Shown here one piece after another: positions 1-8,814 of a stretch of 64,000 nt of DNA (position 1 is the first letter of the stretch; each line of letters opens with the position of its first letter). The DNA lies in assembly GCF_001681715.1 (NCBI RefSeq), contig NZ_LNWY01000005.1, forward strand, positions 372,001-436,000, read 5' to 3'. The notes below the pieces were generated by a model. That model saw only the letters and a list, made by a program, of their open reading frames with translations, was not told the origin of the DNA and made no database searches. The stretch comes from Tritonibacter mobilis (GTDB taxonomy: Bacteria; Pseudomonadota; Alphaproteobacteria; Rhodobacterales; Rhodobacteraceae). Position numbers and translations under genes: made by a program.

Positions 1-2298
1 CCTGAGGGTGTCGAGTGGTCACTGACCCAAAATGAGAACGTCGCAACGGTGAATGTCGGCTCTCCGACGGCGGTTTTTAATACACAAAGCGTATTTGACC
101 TCATTCCAAGAACCCGCATTCAATCAGTTAGCCAGAACGGTCCAGGGCAGCCGCTCCGGATCGATTTGGGCTGTGAATGCAGCGTTGACTATTATCAGCA
201 GTCTGATGGCTACCTTGTGATCGACGTGCGCGAGGGGCGTCCGCTGGCACTCGCCGCACCTGCTGACCGCAGCAGCCTGCCTCTGACGTTTCCCAGCAAC
301 GGTGAGGGGCGAGAGTTCAATATCGACCCGCGTGACCTTGCGAGTGCGCGGGTTGCAATGGGGCTCGAAGATGCTGTTGAGCAGACATTTGGGTCTTCAA
401 AACGCCAACCAGTTCACACCGGTCCTGTAGAGCTTCCACTGTTGTCAGATGATCGTCCTTCGATCAGGTCTGATCGCAAGCGCGAGGTGGCCGCCCCTGC
501 GGACGTAAAAGACGAAGATGGTAAATCAGCGCCTGAGACACTGACGTCGGATGCAAGCCTGCTCATGGATCTTGAGGAAAACCAGCGCGCCGCGATGGTA
601 AATGACACTGAGGCCCGTCTGCTGCAACAAATTGGGCGAGCGAGCAATCAGGGGCTATTGGAGCCGAGTGAACAACGGCAAGAAAATCTGCATCTTGATC
701 CGTTGGGCAATGACAATCGCCCTCTCAACCCATTGGACAACATGTCTGTTACATCCGCGATTGACCGGGAAACGGGATTGTTTGCGGTGGGTGGCGACAG
801 GGATGAGGCCGACTCGCATTGTATCCCCGACCGTGAACTTGCTGTTCACAAATGGGGCACTGATACACCTTTCTCAGAGCAAATTGGCACCTTACGAAAC
901 GCGATGTTGGGTGAATTTGATCAGGTGGATCGTGACGCAACGCTCAAACTTGCGCGTACCTATCTTTACTTCGGTTTTGGCGCTGAGGCGGTTGCGATGT
1001 TGCACATGCTGCCTGAAAACAGCCTGAAGCCGCGCTCACGTGAAGTTATGACCACCTTGGCAAAGATCGTTGATGGAGGCGAGCTTCCGGTAAATACGGT
1101 CTTTTCCGGTCAGCAAACCTGTAATGGGAGCGTAGCTTTCTGGGCGGCCATGGCGGATGGGGTTGTTAAAAAAGGTGCAAATACGGATGCGATTCAGCAA
1201 GCGTTTGCACGTTTACCCGCCCATTTGCGTGTGCAACTTGGGGTGCGGATGAGTACATTGTTTGCCAAAGCGGGCGATCCTAGCGTCGCAAAGGCAACAT
1301 TGCGATCTGTTGATCGCACCGGGGTCGAGGGTATCCCCGATCGCAATCTGGCTGAAGCGGCGATTGCGGAACTTGATGGGGATACAGAAGCCGTAGCTCG
1401 CAACCTTACAAAAGAGGTTGCGGAGCAAAGTCAAAATACGCCGCGGGCCCTGATTGACTTGATTGAATTGAGCTATGCTGAACGGCGCGCACTGTCGCCG
1501 GATGTGCCAGACCTGACAGCGTCATATGAATTGGAGAACCGTGGGACGTCACTCGGGGCAGATCTGCGCAAAGCTGAGGTGATGGCTTTGGCACTCACCG
1601 GAAGTTTCGACGCAGCATTTCACAAAGCCACAAAGCTTGAAGAACGCGACGGCCCGACATCGCGAAACGCGGTGAACGCTCCGCTTATGACACTGCTCGC
1701 TGAAAATGCAGACGATGTAACATTCCTAAAGTACGCCCTTATCTTTGCAGAAGAAGCTGGCGCTACGCGTGCGGCGCAAGTCGGTGATCTCGTTGCTCGT
1801 CGACTGCTGGATCTGGGTTTTGCGGAGCAGGCTGAAATGCTTCTGCGCAAGATGAGCCTTGAGCCACAGAACCAAGAGCGTCGCATGATGAGTGCGGAGG
1901 CGCATTTGCAGCTGGACCAACCCCAACGCGCATTGGTTGAGCTAATGGGGCTAGAAGGTCAGCAGGCAGACCGCATGCGCGCTGAGGCGTTGTGGCGCAA
2001 TAAAGAATATGAGCGCGCAAGCGAATACATGATGTCCGCAGAAGATCTGAATGGTGCCGCCCGAGGATACTGGCTTTCCGAGGATCTTGAGGCAGCAGAA
2101 GCCATCGATCAGGACGCAGCACCTTTCAGCTCCGTTGCTGAAGTGACCAAACAGATCGACTCGGCTGTACGCGACCCCGAAGGCTTGCCACCGCTTGCCG
2201 AGGCGCGTGCGTTGGTCGAAAGCAGCGCTGGCGCAAGATCTTCGATTGAAGAACTGCTGCGTCAGGTAGAGCGTACGCCTCAAGAAGCTGAAAATTAA
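1..2298 (+). CDS. Flagellar-cluster hypothetical protein with helical repeats (5' end outside window)
   Basis: The reading frame is open from the left edge, so the true start lies upstream; the first in-window start-like codon is a GTG at position 49. At least 765 residues are visible. The N-terminal part is beta-rich and low in complexity, followed by an acidic, Gln-rich linker around residues 130-240. The C-terminal half is built of alanine/leucine-rich helical pairs resembling TPR repeats. I do not recognise a named family. It lies just upstream of flhA on the same strand, so a flagellar or motor-associated role is inferred from position only. A weak hairpin follows the stop. Confidence 0.75.
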   Translation, partial: PEGVEWSLTQNENVATVNVGSPTAVFNTQSVFDLIPRTRIQSVSQNGPGQPLRIDLGCECSVDYYQQSDGYLVIDVREGRPLALAAPADRSSLPLTFPSNGEGREFNIDPRDLASARVAMGLEDAVEQTFGSSKRQPVHTGPVELPLLSDDRPSIRSDRKREVAAPADVKDEDGKSAPETLTSDASLLMDLEENQRAAMVNDTEARLLQQIGRASNQGLLEPSEQRQENLHLDPLGNDNRPLNPLDNMSVTSAIDRETGLFAVGGDRDEADSHCIPDRELAVHKWGTDTPFSEQIGTLRNAMLGEFDQVDRDATLKLARTYLYFGFGAEAVAMLHMLPENSLKPRSREVMTTLAKIVDGGELPVNTVFSGQQTCNGSVAFWAAMADGVVKKGANTDAIQQAFARLPAHLRVQLGVRMSTLFAKAGDPSVAKATLRSVDRTGVEGIPDRNLAEAAIAELDGDTEAVARNLTKEVAEQSQNTPRALIDLIELSYAERRALSPDVPDLTASYELENRGTSLGADLRKAEVMALALTGSFDAAFHKATKLEERDGPTSRNAVNAPLMTLLAENADDVTFLKYALIFAEEAGATRAAQVGDLVARRLLDLGFAEQAEMLLRKMSLEPQNQERRMMSAEAHLQLDQPQRALVELMGLEGQQADRMRAEALWRNKEYERASEYMMSAEDLNGAARGYWLSEDLEAAEAIDQDAAPFSSVAEVTKQIDSAVRDPEGLPPLAEARALVESSAGARSSIEELLRQVERTPQEAEN

Positions 2299-2618
2299 GG
2301 TAAACGTCGAATTTTGACGACATGGCCGTGCCATTGGTGCGGCCATTTCACATTCTGATGCTAACACTTTGTAAAGCATAGCAGCCTAGCTTGGGGACAG
2401 GGAAGAATCCTCATCTGGAACGGGCAGAATGCCAGTGAACGACATTAGACAAACCGGGCGTAAAGCTCGGATTTTAGCAACCGCGCAACAGGTGACAGGA
2501 CTTGTTGGTGCGGTTTGCGGCATTTCGGCCCCTCTAGATCAGAAACTCTCCCACTTTCACTCCCGGTGCCTAGGCACCGCCGGACCGCTTCTGATCGCTT
2601 TCACATAAGAGAAAATCC
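2299..2618. promoter_or_regulatory. Intergenic region upstream of flhA with inverted repeats
   Basis: This 320-base gap has no gene. It holds the weak stem-loop at 2322-2346, an imperfect inverted repeat (2479-2490 with 2503-2515), and a perfect 16-base palindrome CGGTGCCTAGGCACCG at 2564-2579, 39 bases before the flhA start. A promoter for the flhA operon is expected here, but I could not identify a convincing sigma-54, sigma-28 or CtrA motif. Confidence 0.5.
2322..2346 (+). terminator. Weak stem-loop downstream of the first gene
   Basis: ATGGCCG (2322-2328) pairs with CGGCCAT (2340-2346) across an 11-base loop, 24 bases after the stop codon. The following bases are only mildly T-rich, so termination is probably partial at most. 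Confidence 0.4.
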
Positions 2619-4709
2619 GTGCCGAATCTGTCAGTCAAAGAGCTTTTTAGTCCGACCATTCTCCTAGCGATGGCGCTGATGGCGATCATCGTGATGATGA
2701 TCCTACCGATGCCAGCCTGGGTGCTGGATGTGGGACTTGCGACGTCGTTCGCTCTCGCCATCCTGATTTTCACCATCACGCTCTTTATTGAGCGACCGTT
2801 GGATTTTTCGTCCTTTCCGACGATCTTGCTCGGCTCGCTCATGTTGCGATTGTCGCTGAATGTGTCGTCGACCAAGCTCATCATCGGGCAAGGCCATACT
2901 GGCACCGACGCGGCCGGAAACGTGATCGAGGGGTTTGCCAACTTTGTGATGGGGGGCAGCGTTTTCCTCGGGCTTGTGGTGTTCGGCGTACTTTTGATCG
3001 TGAACTTTATGGTGATCACGAAGGGTGCCGCGCGCATGGCCGAAGTGGGCGCGCGATTTGCTCTTGATGGGATGCCGGGGAAACAGCTCGCTATCGACAG
3101 CGACATGTCTGCGGGCGCGATTGACCATGCGACCGCTAAAGAACGCCGCGAAACCGAACAGCGCGAGACCACATTCTTTGGATCTTTGGACGGTGCGTCG
3201 AAGTTCGTGAAAGGCGATGCAATTGCCGGCCTTCTCATCACCCTTTTGAACCTGATCGTGGGCCTCATCATGGGGGTTCTCATCCACGGTATGCCCGTAG
3301 GTACTGCGTTTGAAACCTATGCAATTTTGACCGTGGGTGATGGTCTGGTTTCGCAAATTCCTTCTGTCATCATTTCCATCGCTGCGGCGCTTTTGCTGGC
3401 ACGAGGTGGTGCATCCGGATCAACCGATGCCGCAATCTTCTCGCAGTTTGCAAAATACCCAGGCGCCATAGGAGCTGTGGCGGTGCTGATGGCGTTGTTT
3501 GCACTGGTTCCGGGTTTGCCGTTTATCCCCTTCATCGCGGGGAGCGGAGCCTTAGGTTACCTCGCGTATCGGGTTAAGAAAACGAACGATGAAGTCGCCC
3601 AAAAAGAGCTTGATGCAAAAGTCGAAGAAGTTCAGTCACCAGAAAAATCCAAAGCCCTGGGCGACATCCTTGACCTTGATGACCTGCATTTGGAGTTTTC
3701 GCAGGATCTGGTGTCCATGGTCTTGGATCCGGGAACTGGACTGGATGCTCGAATTGCCAACATGCGCACGCATGTGGCGACAACATTCGGCTTGATTCTA
3801 CCTGAAATCCGACTAACCGATGAAGCGGAGTTGGACAACGGAACCTATGTGGTTCGCATTCAGGGTGTCGAACAGGCGCGCGGCACGCTGCATCCTGATA
3901 TGGTGTTGGCACTGATGCCGGATAACCATGCCGCATTGCCCGCAGGCAATGATGTGACAGAACCTGTTTACGGTGCGCCTGCACGCTGGATTGCGACCAA
4001 ACATCAGGAGGATGCTGCGCTCATGGGGGCGACCGTCGTTTCTCCGCCAGAGATCCTCGCGACTCATCTATTGGAAGTTGTTAAACAGAGCTTCCCACGT
4101 TTGTTGACGCTCAAAGCACTGCGCCGCCTGCTGCGCGAAATGACAGAACTGAGCGATGAATTCCGTGCCAATGCCAACAAGAAGCTCCTTGATGAACTGA
4201 TCCCAGACAAGGTTCCGATTGATACGCTGCATGCTGTCTTGCGCCTGTTGCTGGAGGAACGCGTGTCGATCCGCAATATGCCACTCATTCTCGAGTCGAT
4301 TGCCGAAGCACGGATGCGCACCACGTCGCCGGAACTCATCACAGAACATGTTCGTCAACGTCTAGGCTTCCAGCTGGTGGCTGAGATGAAACGCGACGAT
4401 GGGACGATTCCTCTGGTGCAACTTGCACCCGAATGGGAAGATGCCTTCACGACCTATCAGGTTGAAACGCAATCCGGGCTGGATATCGCTCTACCGCCTG
4501 ATACGTTCAACAAGCTGGTTGACGCGATGAGCGACAAAATCAACCAGGTGACGGAGCAGGGAATCTTTGCGGCTATTGTAACCTCGACCCGCCGCCGCCG
4601 CTACTTGCGTACAATTCTGAGGTCACGGGGTATCCAGAACCCGGTGCTGTCCTTCGAGGAGATCGGATTGGAGGCACGTCCTGCCCTCGTCGGCATGGTC
4701 GCAGCATGA
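2619..4709 (+). CDS. flhA: Flagellar biosynthesis protein FlhA
   Basis: FlhA is the large export-gate subunit of the flagellar type III secretion apparatus in the inner membrane. It recruits substrate-chaperone complexes through its cytoplasmic domain. The 696-residue length is normal. The N-terminal half holds about eight hydrophobic segments, with the conserved FHIPEP-family stretch near residues 135-175 (ITKGAARMAEVGARFALDGM), and the C-terminal half is soluble. The start is a GTG preceded by a purine-rich stretch. The gene overlaps fliR by four bases (ATGA), which suggests translational coupling. Confidence 0.97.
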   Translation: MPNLSVKELFSPTILLAMALMAIIVMMILPMPAWVLDVGLATSFALAILIFTITLFIERPLDFSSFPTILLGSLMLRLSLNVSSTKLIIGQGHTGTDAAGNVIEGFANFVMGGSVFLGLVVFGVLLIVNFMVITKGAARMAEVGARFALDGMPGKQLAIDSDMSAGAIDHATAKERRETEQRETTFFGSLDGASKFVKGDAIAGLLITLLNLIVGLIMGVLIHGMPVGTAFETYAILTVGDGLVSQIPSVIISIAAALLLARGGASGSTDAAIFSQFAKYPGAIGAVAVLMALFALVPGLPFIPFIAGSGALGYLAYRVKKTNDEVAQKELDAKVEEVQSPEKSKALGDILDLDDLHLEFSQDLVSMVLDPGTGLDARIANMRTHVATTFGLILPEIRLTDEAELDNGTYVVRIQGVEQARGTLHPDMVLALMPDNHAALPAGNDVTEPVYGAPARWIATKHQEDAALMGATVVSPPEILATHLLEVVKQSFPRLLTLKALRRLLREMTELSDEFRANANKKLLDELIPDKVPIDTLHAVLRLLLEERVSIRNMPLILESIAEARMRTTSPELITEHVRQRLGFQLVAEMKRDDGTIPLVQLAPEWEDAFTTYQVETQSGLDIALPPDTFNKLVDAMSDKINQVTEQGIFAAIVTSTRRRRYLRTILRSRGIQNPVLSFEEIGLEARPALVGMVAA

Positions 4710-5485
4710 ATTTTGTCGGCATAACACCCGAGCTGATGGCGTTGTTCGGGGCAGGGTTCTGGCACGGAGCCATTGTGTTCCTCAGGATCGGTGCGATGAC
4801 ATCGATTATGCTGGGATTTGGTGAACAACTGATCCCAACGCAAATCCGCCTTGTTGCCGGGTTAGTGTTTACAGCAATTGTAGCGCCAGCCCTGCCGCAA
4901 ATGCCGATACCTGAAACGGTCATGCAGTATGCAGGTCTTATAGCCACGGAGGTGGTGGTGGGGCTTTCACTGGGGCTCGGGCTTCGGATGTTCATGCATA
5001 TGCTGCAAACCGCTGGGTCGATTGCCGCGCAGTGTACCTCTCTTAGTCAGGTGCTTGGTGGTGCGGGCGCGGATCCCATGCCTGCGTTGGGTGCGGTTTT
5101 ATGGATTTCCGGGATTGCGGTCGCGGTGATGCTCGATTTTCACATCCACGCGGCGCAATTGATGATCCGATCCTACGATTTGTTCCCCGTCGGTCGGTTC
5201 CCGGATGCTGCAGGGCTTTCCGAATGGGGAGTGCATCGCGTGTCGGCGACCTTTGCCCAAGCGTTTACGTTAGCTGCGCCGTTTTTGATTACGGCGGTGA
5301 TCTATAACCTTACGCTTGGTGTTATCAACCGGGCGATGACACAGCTGATGGTGGTCTTTGTGGGGGCACCGGTTATTACATTCGGCGGCTTGTCGATATT
5401 GATGATCGGCGCGCCTATGATGCTTGAGGTATGGGGGCGTAACCTATTGATGTTCTTTGCTGACCCGGGAGTGGGGATGCCATGA
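4706..5485 (+). CDS. fliR: Flagellar biosynthesis protein FliR
   Basis: FliR is a core membrane subunit of the flagellar export gate, forming a complex with FliP and FliQ. The 259-residue length fits the family, and the protein is almost entirely hydrophobic with about six membrane segments. Its start overlaps the flhA stop, and its own end overlaps the flhB start (ATGA at 5482-5485), so flhA-fliR-flhB form one coupled unit. FliQ is encoded separately, on the minus strand near 10326. FliP is not in this window. Confidence 0.95.
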   Translation: MNFVGITPELMALFGAGFWHGAIVFLRIGAMTSIMLGFGEQLIPTQIRLVAGLVFTAIVAPALPQMPIPETVMQYAGLIATEVVVGLSLGLGLRMFMHMLQTAGSIAAQCTSLSQVLGGAGADPMPALGAVLWISGIAVAVMLDFHIHAAQLMIRSYDLFPVGRFPDAAGLSEWGVHRVSATFAQAFTLAAPFLITAVIYNLTLGVINRAMTQLMVVFVGAPVITFGGLSILMIGAPMMLEVWGRNLLMFFADPGVGMP

Positions 5486-6573
5486 GCGACGATAGCGACG
5501 ACTCAGATAAGTCATTTGAACCGACACCGGAGAAGCTGCGAAAAGCGCGGCTTGAAGGGGATGTTCCAAAGTCAAATGATCTTTTGCAGGCGGCCTCCTA
5601 TCTGGGGCTTTTGATCGCATTCTATACTGCGGGTGGTTCCTCGGTAGAGGCGCTCGGTACCGTCTTAATGAGCATGATCGATCAGCCTGATAGGCTGGCC
5701 CCGGTGTTTTTTGGCGATGGGATTGCCGCTCCGGTCGCAGGAGAATTCATCTCAGCGGCTTTAACCTCCGTGATGGCATGGTTTATTGTGCCCGCAGCAT
5801 TGGTTTTGCTCGCGGTATTTGCCCAAAAGGCGATGGTTTTTGCACCCAAACGGATCGAGCCGAAACTGTCCCGTCTGTCAGTGATCAAGAACGCAAAGAA
5901 CAAGTTTGGTCGTTCAGGACTGTTCGAATTCGCCAAGAGTTTTTTCAAGCTGTTACTCTACTCCATCACGCTAGGCATATATCTGTCGTGGCGTTTACCA
6001 GAAATGATCGCATCCGTTGGAACCAGCCCGTATTCGGTTGTACCGTTTTTGGTGCAACTCGCGATGGAGTTTCTCATTCTGACGTTGATCATCGCGCTTG
6101 CGATTGGCCTGGTGGATGCTCCGTTTCAGCAAGCTGAATTCATCCGCAAGAACATGATGTCGCGCAAAGATGTCATGGATGAGATGAAGAACTCTGAAGG
6201 TGACCCCCACACGAAAGGCCAGCGTAAACAAAAAGGTCGCGAGATTGTCAGCAAGCAAATTGCGGCAGCTGTGCCAGAGGCTGATGTGGTGATCGTAAAC
6301 CCGACGCACTATGCGGTTGCACTGAAGTGGAGCCGCGTCTCGGGCAGTGCGCCAGAATGTGTGGCGAAAGGGGTCGATGGTGTTGCTGCCATGATCCGCG
6401 AGATCGCTCAGGAAAATGGGGTGCCGCTTCACAGTGACCCGCCAACTGCGCGGGCATTGTATGCGACTGTTGAGGTCGGTGATGAGATTGCCGAGGAACA
6501 CTATGCACCGGTCGCAGCCGCTATTCGATTTGCAGAAGAGATGCGCAAAAAGGCCAAGGAGAGCATTCTATGA
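5482..6573 (+). CDS. flhB: Flagellar biosynthesis protein FlhB
   Basis: FlhB is the substrate-specificity switch of flagellar export, working with the hook-length ruler FliK (also in this window). The 363-residue protein has an N-terminal domain of four membrane segments, a basic linker, and a cytoplasmic domain with the autocleavage motif NPTH at residues 273-276. Cleavage between Asn and Pro is established for the family. The gene overlaps fliR upstream and the small coiled-coil gene downstream, each by four bases. Confidence 0.97.
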   Translation: MSDDSDDSDKSFEPTPEKLRKARLEGDVPKSNDLLQAASYLGLLIAFYTAGGSSVEALGTVLMSMIDQPDRLAPVFFGDGIAAPVAGEFISAALTSVMAWFIVPAALVLLAVFAQKAMVFAPKRIEPKLSRLSVIKNAKNKFGRSGLFEFAKSFFKLLLYSITLGIYLSWRLPEMIASVGTSPYSVVPFLVQLAMEFLILTLIIALAIGLVDAPFQQAEFIRKNMMSRKDVMDEMKNSEGDPHTKGQRKQKGREIVSKQIAAAVPEADVVIVNPTHYAVALKWSRVSGSAPECVAKGVDGVAAMIREIAQENGVPLHSDPPTARALYATVEVGDEIAEEHYAPVAAAIRFAEEMRKKAKESIL

Positions 6574-6974
6574 AACAAGACAAAATGCTTGCGCAGATGA
6601 AAGCTGTGACAAATGCGGTCTACTTGCGGGAGCATGCGAAAGTGAAACCGATCTTGGATCGCGAAGCGCAACTCCGCGGTAAACTTGCGATGCTGAAGCA
6701 GCAAGTCGAAGACTCTCGTGCGCTCGTTGATCAAAGTCACGAGATGAAAGCGCTTGGCGTCGATCTGCAATGGCAAAAATGGCATACGAATGCGCGGCGC
6801 GACATCAATCAGGATCTGGCGCAGGTCACCGCACAAAAGTTCCGAGCAATGGATAAGCTGCGTCATGCTTTTGGACGCAAGCATGCTGTGGAAACTATGG
6901 AAAACCAGCATAAGTCTGATGCAAAGGAACGCCGCAATAAGATGCTGTTCGACCGTCTTATGAATCTGGATTGA
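6570..6974 (+). CDS. Small basic coiled-coil protein, possible FliJ analogue
   Basis: This 134-residue protein is highly charged, almost wholly predicted helical, and rich in Lys, Arg, Gln and Met, with no membrane segment. It is translationally coupled to flhB (ATGA overlap at 6570-6573) and is the last gene before a strong terminator. Size, charge and helical character resemble FliJ, the export stalk and chaperone-escort protein that acts with FliI. No FliJ-type gene sits beside fliI here. The functional suggestion is inference; I see no diagnostic motif. Confidence 0.8.
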   Translation: MKQDKMLAQMKAVTNAVYLREHAKVKPILDREAQLRGKLAMLKQQVEDSRALVDQSHEMKALGVDLQWQKWHTNARRDINQDLAQVTAQKFRAMDKLRHAFGRKHAVETMENQHKSDAKERRNKMLFDRLMNLD

Positions 6975-7077
6975 TCGGCATCTGGACTACGGACTCATAC
7001 CATGGCCGGGTCTGGTGATACCGGTAACGCACCACACAAAACTCGGCCTTGAGCTCTCAGCCAACCCCGAACAATAA

Positions 7078-7110
7078 GAAAGCCGCCTCCCGATCAGGGA
7101 GGCGGCTTTC
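7078..7110. terminator. Bidirectional terminator between the flhA operon and fliL
   Basis: A perfect 14-base stem (7078-7091 with 7097-7110) around a five-base GATCA loop ends in TTTC on both strands. It lies between two convergent operons and can serve both. The 100 bases between the preceding stop codon and the stem hold nothing else recognised. Confidence 0.92.
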
Positions 7111-7136
7111 TCATATTCGGAGGGTATGTTGCCCGA

Positions 7137-7649
7137 TCAGACGTCTTGACGTGTAATTTCCAGTATCAGGACATCAACCAGGTCACTGCCAAGGAAACGC
7201 CGTGCCTCTTCACGAAGAGAGGTTCGAAGCGGATCCAAAATTTCAGAGCGGGTGAACGCGCCACGGAAGCCCCCCATATTGGCATGATCAAACAGCACGC
7301 GCAGGAATACATCGCGAAGTTTGGGTTCGAAGGAATGTACCTTCCCAGACATGCCGGGCTTTGTTTCTAGGCTGAGCGACAAAACCACCATTGCAGTCAT
7401 CTGGTCACGCTCGACCACCGGAATCACGAATTGGTTGTTGATCTTGATGAACTCATTGGGTTCGGCGTTTTCGTCTTCGGCCGCGTCTTCTTCGGCGTGC
7501 TCTTCTGCGTTTTCCTCATGGCTTGCATCATGGCCTTCGCCCGCGGCAGCGACCTCAGACTCTTCGGGCGCAGGTGCGAGCATAATGCCCGCACCGATGC
7601 CGCCGCCAATGCCGATAAGCAGCATAAGAATAGGAAGTAATTTCGCCAT
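7137..7649 (-). CDS. fliL: Flagellar basal body-associated protein FliL
   Basis: FliL is an inner-membrane protein around the stator that supports torque and motor function. The 170-residue protein has one N-terminal membrane segment (about residues 4-25), a strongly acidic Ala/Glu/His-rich linker (30-65) and a periplasmic FliL domain ending in the typical hydrophobic segment LVDVLILEITRQDV. A strong AGGAGG ribosome site precedes the ATG. It is the last gene of the long minus-strand rod/L-ring operon, 11 bases after flgH. Confidence 0.93.
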   Translation of the reverse strand: MAKLLPILMLLIGIGGGIGAGIMLAPAPEESEVAAAGEGHDASHEENAEEHAEEDAAEDENAEPNEFIKINNQFVIPVVERDQMTAMVVLSLSLETKPGMSGKVHSFEPKLRDVFLRVLFDHANMGGFRGAFTRSEILDPLRTSLREEARRFLGSDLVDVLILEITRQDV

Positions 7650-7660
7650 TATGACCTCCT

Positions 7661-8398
7661 TTAGAACGGCAGCACGGCATCAAGAACCTGCTGGCCATAG
7701 CGCGGTTGCTGCACATCTGTAATCTGGCCACGACCACCGTAGGATACACGAGCTGACGCGATTTTATCGTAGGTCACTTCGTTTTGCCGGCTGATATCAT
7801 CGGGGCGCACGTAGCCGGACACAAGTAGTTCACGCAGTTCAAAGTTAACGCGCAACTCCTGCGATCCGCTAATGGCAAGAACGCCGTTTGGCAGCACATC
7901 CACAACCGTCGCCGCGACACGCAGTTCCAGCTTTTCACTACGGCTCACTGAACCACTGCCACCGGATGAGGAGTTACTCCCCAAGTCAATCAAATCGGCG
8001 CTGGACGCGCCATCGGGCAACCTGTCGTCAAGGCGCTGAGGCAAGCCCAAGAGCTGTGGCACCTGCATGCTTTCCGAGGAGTTTCTGGAACGCTTTGTGT
8101 CGTTGGAAATTGAGGCTTTCTCATTGATCTCAATCACCACAGTGAGGATGTCACCTTTTTTGGTGGCACGCCGATCACCGAGCAGGGAGGCGCGAGATCC
8201 ACTCCAGAGCGAGGCGTTGTCTACCGCGCGTTGCGTTTGAGACGTCAGCGGCAGGCCCTGATAGAGCATCGCCACGTGTTCCTGCGTTTCGTCTGCTGGC
8301 GTGAAGCTTGGTGGTTTACCGATGTGGTCCATACGGGCGCACCCGCCCACAAGACTAAGGCCAAGAACCGCACATTTTACTGCGAGAAGGGGTTTCAT
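7661..8398 (-). CDS. flgH: Flagellar L-ring lipoprotein FlgH
   Basis: FlgH forms the outer-membrane L-ring around the flagellar rod. The 245-residue precursor has a lipoprotein signal with lipobox LVGGC near residues 16-20, so Cys20 should be lipidated. The body contains the family segments around DNASLWSGSRASLLGDRRA and GDILTVVIEI. I chose the ATG at 8398, whose A is shared with the flgA stop (TGATG), over a TTG one codon upstream. No flgI (P-ring) gene is present in this window. Confidence 0.95.
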   Translation of the reverse strand: MKPLLAVKCAVLGLSLVGGCARMDHIGKPPSFTPADETQEHVAMLYQGLPLTSQTQRAVDNASLWSGSRASLLGDRRATKKGDILTVVIEINEKASISNDTKRSRNSSESMQVPQLLGLPQRLDDRLPDGASSADLIDLGSNSSSGGSGSVSRSEKLELRVAATVVDVLPNGVLAISGSQELRVNFELRELLVSGYVRPDDISRQNEVTYDKIASARVSYGGRGQITDVQQPRYGQQVLDAVLPF

Positions 8399-8814
8399 CA
8401 ATTTACCTCAATATTTCCGTCCGCCCTGATCCGGCCTGTGACCGTGGTGCGCGAGGACAGGTTCATAACGCGGATCAGTTCACCTTCCGCGCCTCGGCCG
8501 AGCGAACGACCTTCTGTAGAGATTTCGAGACCGCCGTGGCGAAAGATGAGTTTCACCAGATCATTGCGATCCACGAGCGCTGGCGGTCCGATATCGCCAG
8601 CGTGAATGGGACGGCTTGCATAGAGCGCAATCCTTGCTTCCTGCCCAATGATCTCGTTGGGGCTGCTCAGCGCACCGGGGGCCTCGACGTTTTTGAAAAC
8701 GAGGTCTTCGGCTGCGATGATCTCCTTGGCTCGAATGGTCCGCACAGGCACCAGAATGTCGGCCAGTGCGGATTGAGCAAAGAGAATCCCGATGAGGATG
8801 GGCAGGAGTTTCAT
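8398..8814 (-). CDS. flgA: Flagellar P-ring assembly protein FlgA
   Basis: FlgA is the periplasmic chaperone for P-ring assembly. The 138-residue protein is short for the family, consistent with the compact alphaproteobacterial type. It has a signal peptide (MKLLPILIGILFAQSALA) and a SAF-like domain with the segment VPVRTIRAKEIIAAEDL. It abuts flgG upstream with no spacer and overlaps flgH downstream. The P-ring protein FlgI that it should serve is not in the window. Confidence 0.9.
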   Translation of the reverse strand: MKLLPILIGILFAQSALADILVPVRTIRAKEIIAAEDLVFKNVEAPGALSSPNEIIGQEARIALYASRPIHAGDIGPPALVDRNDLVKLIFRHGGLEISTEGRSLGRGAEGELIRVMNLSSRTTVTGRIRADGNIEVN

